Shown here: in pieces, positions 48,688 to 57,900 of the stretch | How positions within the stretch are numbered: position 1 is the first letter of the stretch | How the letters are laid out: every line of letters begins with the position of its first letter | Assembly: GCF_024763615.1 (NCBI RefSeq) | Contig: NC_077223.1 | Coordinates: 83,390,627-83,454,626, forward strand | Length of the DNA stretch: 64,000 bases | Origin: Phlebotomus papatasi | Taxonomy: Eukaryota > Arthropoda > Insecta > Diptera > Psychodidae | Direction of reading: 5' to 3' | Notes under the pieces: model-generated | Database searches by the model: none | Told to the model about the DNA's origin: nothing | What the model saw: the letters and a program-made list of their open reading frames with translations, nothing else | Made by a program: the position numbers and the translations under genes

Positions 48688-48964
48688 TTCGCCCCAAATA
48701 CTCTTTATTACTTCACAAAAAGACTTTTTCCCCACTGATTTTCACTCAGCACACGAAGGTGGACTGGGATATTTCGACTGCAGCGCCGCGTGGTGTTCAA
48801 CACTTAAAAAAATTTAGGGAAATTTCCTGACAGCTGTCAAGGGGGTTTTGTTTTTATCGACATTTTGGCCCAGTGATTTTTCCTGGTGAAAAAAACTTTG
48901 TGTGGTTTTTTCGTGGCAATTTTTGCAGTGATAGAAAAGAATAAATTGTGTGTTTGTGTGTGAG
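48688..48964. promoter_or_regulatory. Compact bidirectional promoter, UQCR-C2 / Tom1
   Basis: Only 277 bp separate the two start codons of these divergent genes. No clear TATA box is visible, which fits housekeeping promoters. A 12-bp perfect palindrome TGACAGCTGTCA (48828-48839) lies near the centre; it contains an E-box core (CAGCTG) inside inverted TGACAG half sites. Confidence 0.6.
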
Positions 48965-51900
48965 ATGGCATTCTTCAATGTTGGAGCACTGGGTGGAAAT
49001 CCATTTTCCACCCAAGTCGGCCAGAGAATTGGTAAATTTCCCCCAAAGGAAGAAATAAAAAAACATTCCCCGCACTTCCATCTGTCACGAGTGTCTGAGA
49101 TTGGGGCGAAAAATGACTCAGCTGCAAATTCCCTGCTAAATATTTTAATTCCCACGTCTCTATTTACACAAGCAAGTGTCTTATAAACAGGCCAATCTAT
49201 CTCTTTGGTTCTTCTAGCGATAATTCCCACAAGAAATTAATTCTTGGAGGGAATCACAGAAAACTTCATGAGTCCTCCGGAAAGGGTGTGCAGGAGGATT
49301 GATAAGAAAAAACATACAGAGTGATACCAATACCCCTTTGTCTCAATTTGCGTTCTATTGATAAAATTGTCTCATAGCGTGACTCATACTTGCATAAGAG
49401 ACACCTCCGTTTAATGAAAAACAGAGCTTCTGGGGAGTGTGGGATGCCTTCCGGAAAGGCAAAAGTGTCTCAACAGATTACTCATGGGCTGTTGAGCACA
49501 GTGAAGAAAATAGAGAATCACTTTGGGGCGTCATTTATCGACCTAAAATCATTATCACACGGCGTGAAAACGTCGCAATGCGAAGAACAAGAGCCATCAA
49601 TTTAATTGTTGTTTGTTTCTGCCTCCAATTGGGCACACTTTATTGGATTTTCGTTCTCGAGGACTGGGAAGAGTATGAGACATGTTAGACAGAGTCTGGA
49701 CAACTTGCTGGGCACACGCCACAAAGCAAGTTATTTTGGATGCGGGTGGAAGCTCTCCGTAAGGCTTGATTAGGCTTTAGTCATTAGGAATCTATAACGG
49801 GCTTCAGACCTAAGGCCCGCTTCAGACCTGAGACTTAGCCATATGGCTTAACTGCTCTAATTTCTTATCAATCAAGATTTTTTGGAAAAATTCATTTTAG
49901 GATTGGATTATTAAAGATAAATAACCTATAAGGTTCTCAAAAAGCAACAAAATTTCTCGCTATTTAGGATTTTGAGACCCTCGGGAACTAGGCTAAACCT
50001 CTAGTCTGAAGACAGCTTAATGCTCAGCCATATGGCTTAACTACTCTAATACCTTATCAGTCAAGATTTTTGAAAAATTTTGACTTAGGATTGGATTATT
50101 AAGGGCAAGTGTCCTATTGAATTTTGAAAAATAAATAAAATCGGTTTCAGTGTAAGGTTTTGAATCCCTCGGAAACTGGGCTAAACCTCTAGTCTGAAGA
50201 CGGTCTATCCTTTAACACCTTTAACCCCTTTTACAATTAAAAAATGCTAATCCTAGATCCACAAAGAAAAATTGAATATTACAAAATTAAAATACATAAA
50301 ACCTAAGCAATATTTTCTTTGAATTTTGAACTTATAGTAGGGGAGACTGGGGCAAAAAGTCACAAAACGGATATTTTATTTTTTTACAAGCTAACCCTAG
50401 CGCCCCAGAAATTTCTAATTAGTGCAGACTTATAGTAAATTTACTGCTCTACAACTTTGTGAAAATCATTTTCCTCTATTTTATAAGGAAATACATTTAT
50501 CGAGCTGTTTTCTAAAAGGTAATTTTGTGATCATTCTCAAAAATGCTGGGGCAAATAGTATCAGGCATAAGATACTATCACATTTTGATTCGCTTTATTA
50601 CAGGATTCCGTAAATTTAAGTAAAATACCGAGATTACATATTTTCATAGGAAATTTATTCTTCTACACCTTTGTAAAACACCGTTTTCTCTATCTGAATG
50701 AGAAAAGTGCTTTTCAAGTTATTTTAGAAAAATAAAACACACAAGAGACTGCTAATCGTTTGACCAATGTAAAGAAAAAGCGGCGAGACATGGTAATGAC
50801 GTTTCTTTTCGCCGGGAGATATCAGAAATTACTTTGGCCTTTGTTACTTTTTGCTACATAGCTTTTGTTACTTTTTACCCCAAGTGGTCATTTTTAATAA
50901 AAGGATTTCTGGAGAAAAGAGTAAAATTCTAAAATAGATAGTGGTTTCGTATTCAAAGAGTCCAAATCATTTAGGTAATATTTACCAGTGCATCAAATTT
51001 TGGAAAATAAGTAGGTCAAAATTGATATCTGCTGTAAGGAAAACATTTTAAAATAGGGCTAAAAATTTCAATATTTTTTATTTTCTGAATCCGTGTTCGA
51101 ATTCTAAGAAACTTCCTACTTTGAAGAAGGTAAATGGAGACCATCTATGGAAAAAAATTTAAGTCGCTATCTCTTTTATCTTGGAAGATATTGAATTTTG
51201 AAATTTTCGATTTGTGACTTTTTGCCCCAGTCTCCCCTATAATTAATAAACTTATCTAATTCGACAAAAGTAAGGTCATTTGAAGGGTTTAACTCTTTCG
51301 TCTCTTTTGGGACTATGAGTACCCAAAGCAGCATAATGAATATTCTGTGAAAAACAATGTTTTTTAATTATTTAGAACTGATAAAAATCCTATTCTTGTG
51401 GATGATTACAAACTATAAGGATGTCCAAATGTAAGATATTTTTTGTAGAACCTCAATTAATTCCTCAGCTTAGATATTTTTGATTAAAAAATGACGAAAT
51501 TGGCTTGGAGCATATGCTGCGGTCCGGAAAGAGTTAAAGCTCCTCCATGATTCATATGCTTCTTCAAAGCTCTCTGCTCTGAAACCTTTTAGAAATACGA
51601 TCTCATCGTTACTAACGGTGGTCTGTTGAACTTCCAATATTTTAGAAAGTTTAAATTCGTTTAAATTTAAGAAAAAACTTTTTGTTTTCTAAATACGAAA
51701 AGACAAAATCGTAAAGAGTAAAAATTATGAAGGTTTTTCGTTATTTGGTTAATTTACACGATTTTTGTTTGAATTGAAAAACCAGTCTTAAAATGTGACG
51801 TAAAAGCTGTAGCTTTCCAAAATACAAAATTCTGAAATACACAGAAATTTTTCCTCTTCCTCCAGCAATCTTGGGTGCTACCGTGAGGGTTGCTGAAATT

Positions 51901-54900
51901 GACACTTAAGAATTCGGGATTTTGACTATCGGAATTTTATCTTTCGGGAATTTGGCTTTTGAGATTTTGACTTTCGGAATTTTATCTTTCGGGATTTTAG
52001 CTTTTGAGATTTTGACTTTCGGGATTTTGGGTTTTCGGGAAATTGGAACTTTCGGGATTTTGGCTTTTCCTGATTTTGAATTTCAAGATTTTGGCTTTTC
52101 AGGAAACTGGCACTTTCGGGATTTTGACTTTTCTTGATTCTGGTACTTTCGGGATTTTGGCTATCTGGGATATTCGCTTTTGACTTTCGGAATTTTAGCT
52201 TTTCTTGATTTTGTCTTTCGTGATCTTGTTGGTATTTTTGTAATTATTATAAATATTTAAAACTAAATATAGCTCCAGCATGTCTATTCGATAAAGAAAA
52301 TTTCCACATCTGCCTAAAACTATGAAAATCGGTTTAATATTTTTTGCAAATTTTTGAAAGAAATTACAGAAAAGTTCTGAGCATTCTCCAATCAATTTTT
52401 GATCAGTTTTCCTGGATTTTCTAAGGAAAATTGTTTTTTTTTTGGTATTTTTAATGAGCTTTCTATTTACTTAATCCACTTAATCCAACAGGTTCATCAA
52501 AATTGAGCTTAAATTCTTTTTAACACATTATCAGAACTTTCACTCAAGAAAAGCCCATTTGGCAATGTATTTTGATGGAAATATTTTCGTCTTTACAAAT
52601 AGTTTGAAGTCATAAATAAAAATTTGTGGAAGTGGATTTACGGTGCATTTTAAATAGAAAGCTTATAAAAAAGTGCTAAAGAAAGTTGTAAAGAAAAATT
52701 AAAGCTTTGAACTCTTTTCTTAAAAAAAAGAGAGAAATAATAGTCACTGTACGGAAAACTAACACCGAGAAAAATTTTATGGGTAGTATTAATGTTTTTC
52801 TGGGTAAAATCAAATGAAATTATGGGTATTTTGGCCCCAATGGTAGAATACATTTGATTTTAAAGTATTTTTTGATTTAAATACAGATGACTTTTACTTC
52901 AAATATTTTTACATTTGATCTGAAAGGCAGTAATCATAGCCACAACAAATATATTTGTATTTATTTTGAATGGCACTGTATTTGAAAAGAAAACATGTCT
53001 TTTAAATCAAATACATTTGCACTTTATTTCTAAAGTGGATTTTAAACACTTTCATGGGTAGAATCAAAAATTTCTGGGTAACACTACCATAGTTTCAATA
53101 GTAGAAATATTTGTTTTAACCACGATTTACCATTAATTTAAATACACAATGGGTAAAATTAAAAATTTCCTTGGTATATTTAAATGTTCTTTACCATAGA
53201 TTCAATGGCAAATATGTATGAGGAAATATGTATGAGGTATTTATTTCAAATATTTAAACATTCGCGCTAAAAGAAAAATTATTTATTCTCCGTATGAATG
53301 TAAAAATATTTGAAATTATTGTTATTACTTTCAAAATCAAAATTATTTCGTTTGTATTAAAAGAAAAGTCAATTGATTCGAATATTTACCCAGAATTTTT
53401 AACATTAAATGCAAAATATTCAATTTAAATAAATTCCATTTTTCTCGGTGAAGGAAAAAATTTATCAGCTTATCCGAATCACTTAAAAACCAATCAAAAT
53501 CGGCATAAGATAGAGCCTTAAGCGCTATTTTTTTTTCAAGAAAAGATATTTAGATCCACGAGAACGTTTTTTGTGCCTTTATCTAAATTCTAAGTTCATC
53601 AAAATCGGTGTAGAAATTAATCAAAGAACAAAAGATCCTCTTTTGGCCAAACAGAGGCAGATGTGGAATTCAAAACTCACATCTCTATCTTTCTCAAATG
53701 TTTTGCATGTACCTATTCTTTGCCACTAAATTGAATTTAGTTGAATTGAATTGGCTCCTGAACACTTTTTGGTCATAAAATTTCATGAAATCTAAATTTT
53801 TATTCCTTTTGTTTCTCAAACTTGCCTATCAAAATCATATTGTTCTTTGTTTATGCTTCATTAGAAATCCAATTTAGATTTAAATGTGAAAGAGTAGGAT
53901 AGATATAGGCAGAACGTTTAAGAAAGACGGAGACTGAAATTTCGGATTGCCATGCTTTTTTTAATCGATTTTCACAGATCTAGGCGGTAGGTAAATTTAA
54001 GTTTCATGGAATATTGATACGCAATTGTTCAATTAAGATTTTATCTAGCATATAATTAGAAAAAAGGTCAATCAAAAAGATTCATAATGGCTCTGACAAA
54101 CCGTTTTAGATCAGGAAAATTTCATCAAATCAAGATTCACATCCCTTACTTTCTTGAAAGCTTTGCATATATCTATTATACTCTTTCGTACTCTTTCTTC
54201 TTCTTCTTTTGAACATCACACCAAATTAAATTGAATTCAATCCAATTTAGAGTCCGAAAGAGTTGGATAGACTTAGGCAAATCTTTCGAGAAGGAAAGGG
54301 ATACGAATTTTGATTTCATGAAATTTTACCGATCTAAAAGGTGTGGCGAGGGCATAAAATTGAATATTCAACGTTAATAGCTATATCAGTGAACTTGTAA
54401 GCTTTTCTCGACTAATTGACCGAAATATTGATTGAATGCATAGATGAGGTCAACGAACAGTGGGAGTGGATGTTAAAAATGTCACTGGGAAGCCTTATCA
54501 ATTCTCTCTCCTCGCATTTTCTCCTCGATTATTGACGCGAAAAAATGACTAGAGAAACACGATGAATAATTGAAACACCGGAGTGTCACCTTCAAAGTTA
54601 AACGCTCTCCGACTTTTATTTTTTTCTCTCTTCATTTTTCAACTCTTAATCGCTTTCATGTTATCATTCTTATCAAAGTGCTTTAATGACTCGCGAAAGC
54701 ACGAAAGTCCAGAAAGTGACTAATAAAACCCCTTGAGACAATATTATTTAAAAGATGTTAAACACAAATATTTTACATGAAGAACTTGGGAAGAAAAAAA
54801 AACCCAGCTTTGATGGAAAGTTATTTTGCAACAAGCCACGGAAGAGTGATTTTTCCGCCTATTACTCAGTGGTCGAGACACCTAGAAGAAAAAGCAATGA

Positions 54901-57900
54901 AATTTTGCAAGACAGTTCTTTTACATTGACTGATTTTGTTGAAGAAATGCAATTTGACGCTACTTTCATCGTGTAATTGGAAGACAATAAATTGGAGGAG
55001 CGTGGGTGGATAAATAGACAAAAGAAGCTTTAGATTAGATAGAAGGAAAGAGTCTGTGAAATTGAGCAAAATACTCAAAATCCATTAGCTAATGAGGAGA
55101 GTTTGAGAAGTAACTGAAATGTAAGATAAAGTTCTTCTCTATTTAACTAAGTTTGATTTTAGATGAGAAGATAATGAATAGGAAATGAGAACTTAGAACT
55201 TTGTCAAACTCTTATTAAAATTAATTGTTCTGTTTGTCATTAAATAGTGTTTTTGCTAATCATGAAGAAGGAATGCTTATTATTCAATTAAGGGAAAGTT
55301 AAATTAACCAATCATTTTTCACAACTTTTCTTTAAGAAAAAAGCGTGAGCATTCCATAATAGTTTTTGTGCTTTTTATTAAATATAGTTCAAAATTTGCA
55401 TATAAATGCAATTCCTGACGACAAAAAAAGGATTTTTACTTAACAGAGTTATTTTTTCGCCGTTCCACCACAATTTTCCACTTTGTTTCCATCTTTGTAA
55501 CCACAATTTTCCACTCTGTTTTAAAACAATTTAAATTTTAAAACATATATTTTTTCATGAAATATTTAGAAAAATGGCACAAGAATGTAATGGATCCGGC
55601 ACACCTTTTAGATCAGGAAAATTTCATGAAGTTGAAATTCGGATCCCATTCTTTCTCGCATGTTTTGCATATGTCTATCTCATTCTCTCGCACTCTTTTT
55701 CTTCTCTTAAACATCACTCCAAATTCAATTTAGCTCAATCGAATTTGGTATGTGAAAGAATGAGATATTCATATGCAAAATATGTGAGAAAGAAAGAGTT
55801 TCGAATTTCGACTTCATGAAATTTTCCTGATCTAAAAGGTGTGCCCGAGCCATAATATTCTAATTTCACCAAGGATTATTAAAAAAACTATCTTTATGGC
55901 ACTGGGCACAGCTTTTATATCAAGAAAATTTCGTAAAATCGAAATTCATATCCTTCATATCCTTATCTTTCTACGATTGTTTGTATAAGTATCCTATTCT
56001 TTCGCACTTCGATGAAGAAGGTTTTGAACATCACACCAAATTTTATTTAGATCAATATAATTTTTAATGGGACAGGATGAGATGGACACGTATGTAATAT
56101 GTTTGAAAGAGAGAGAAAAAGACGAGAACGTTATTTTACGAATTTTTCCTAAATTCGAAATTAGCATCCCTTTCTTTTTCAAATCCATTGTGCATGTCTA
56201 TCTCATTCTCTTGCACTCTTCTTCTTCTATTTCTTCTAAACATCTAGCTCACTTGTTTTTGGAGTGCGAAAGAAAGAGATATATAGATTGGAGCATTACG
56301 GTAAAGTGATACAAGTTGGACCATGATACAAGTTGGACAATGGTACAAGTTGGACAGGGCTTTTTTTCTTAATAAATTTAGTGCTTCATTTTTATTTGTA
56401 TATTTTTAATGCTTTAGTTTTTTAATTTGGTTCCTTGTGCTTAAAAAAAATTAGTACTGTATTTATCAAGAAAAAAATCCCTATCCAACTTGTACCGGCG
56501 AATTGTCCAACTTGTATCACTTTACCCTACTTCTCAATTCTGATATAAGGAAAATGAAATATTTAACTTAAAAATTTAGGGTTCAATTCAAGCTAAAGTT
56601 TTTCGAAAGCTTTCCCACTATTTGGCTTCCCAGGCTAGTTATCAACGATAATTTGGCGCTGGACGCATGGCATAAAGGGAAATGTACATTTTAAAAGCTC
56701 AAATGAGTAATATTCTGGAGAAATTTTCTAGAAATTCTAATGGCTCCGACAAACCTTTTAGATCAGGAAAATTTCATTAAATCAAGATTCACATCCCTTT
56801 CTTTCTTAAAAGTTTTGCATAAGTCTGTCCTACTCTTTTGCACTCTTCTTCTTCTTTTGAACATCACACCAAATTTAATTTAGTTCCGTCCAATTTTGAG
56901 ACCGAAAGAAGGGAATAGACTTCTGCAAATCTTTCGATGAATATAGGGCTATGAATTTTGATTTTAAGAAATGATACTGAGCTGAAAGGTGTGTCGAAGG
57001 CAAAAAATTGAATTCGAGAGGATTTTTAAAGTTTGTATTAAAAAAAAAATGTTCCATATTTTTGTAAAATAAATTTTAATTTTTTGGAGGATAATGGATT
57101 AAAACTTCCATAGATGTCAATTAACTTGTAAAATTTCTAAATTAGAAACGTTGCTGAGTAATTTAGATAAATGAAGCGATGTGCAATTAAATTCTAATTT
57201 CTATACGAAAAAAATGGAAAATACGTAAGAAAAGGATTTATTATAAATCTCATAATGAATTAGTCCCTGACTGTATATATATGTTTCTAAATATATTAAA
57301 ACAAGTTGAAACTCTTCTTTCTTCTCAACGAGAAAGTTAACAGGGGGCAGGGGGAGGGGTCATTAAAAAACAGAAGTCGATATCTCTTACCAATTAGGCT
57401 ATAACTCTAGAATAGGCAAATAAAAAATGATTAAAATATGTGTACGGGCGGACAGCTTCACGCGCTCTTGGCTTTAAAAATTTACATTTTGAATAATAAA
57501 TTGATTTGGAAATAGTGCTGTAATATTTTCAGATAGCCATAAAGATTAAATCCTCACAGAAAACATTTCGCCAGAAAACTATTCGTTCGTTTTCTTAAAT
57601 AGTCTTGGACTAAAGTTGTACTATGTATTTATATAATTCAGTGGTGCTTATGAGATTAGCTTGGCAATCTTGTTCGCTCTTTTTAACCACTAAAAAGTTC
57701 GTAAAAGTTTGTACTTTTTGCACAACCATTGGTAGTAATTTCCCGTGACTTAACGAGCATTTCCTGTTCATTTACAAATATTTGTTTGTACATTTTTCTT
57801 TGCTTGGCATAACTTTACGAACAAATCACAAAATTTTACAAACATTTTTCTGTGTATACAAACAAATGCTTGTAAAAGAACAACAATACTCGTAAAGTGA

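Noticed and set aside
54755..54976. 73-codon frame in Tom1 intron 1
   Set aside because: Plausible composition but no similarity, promoter or splice context that I can support.
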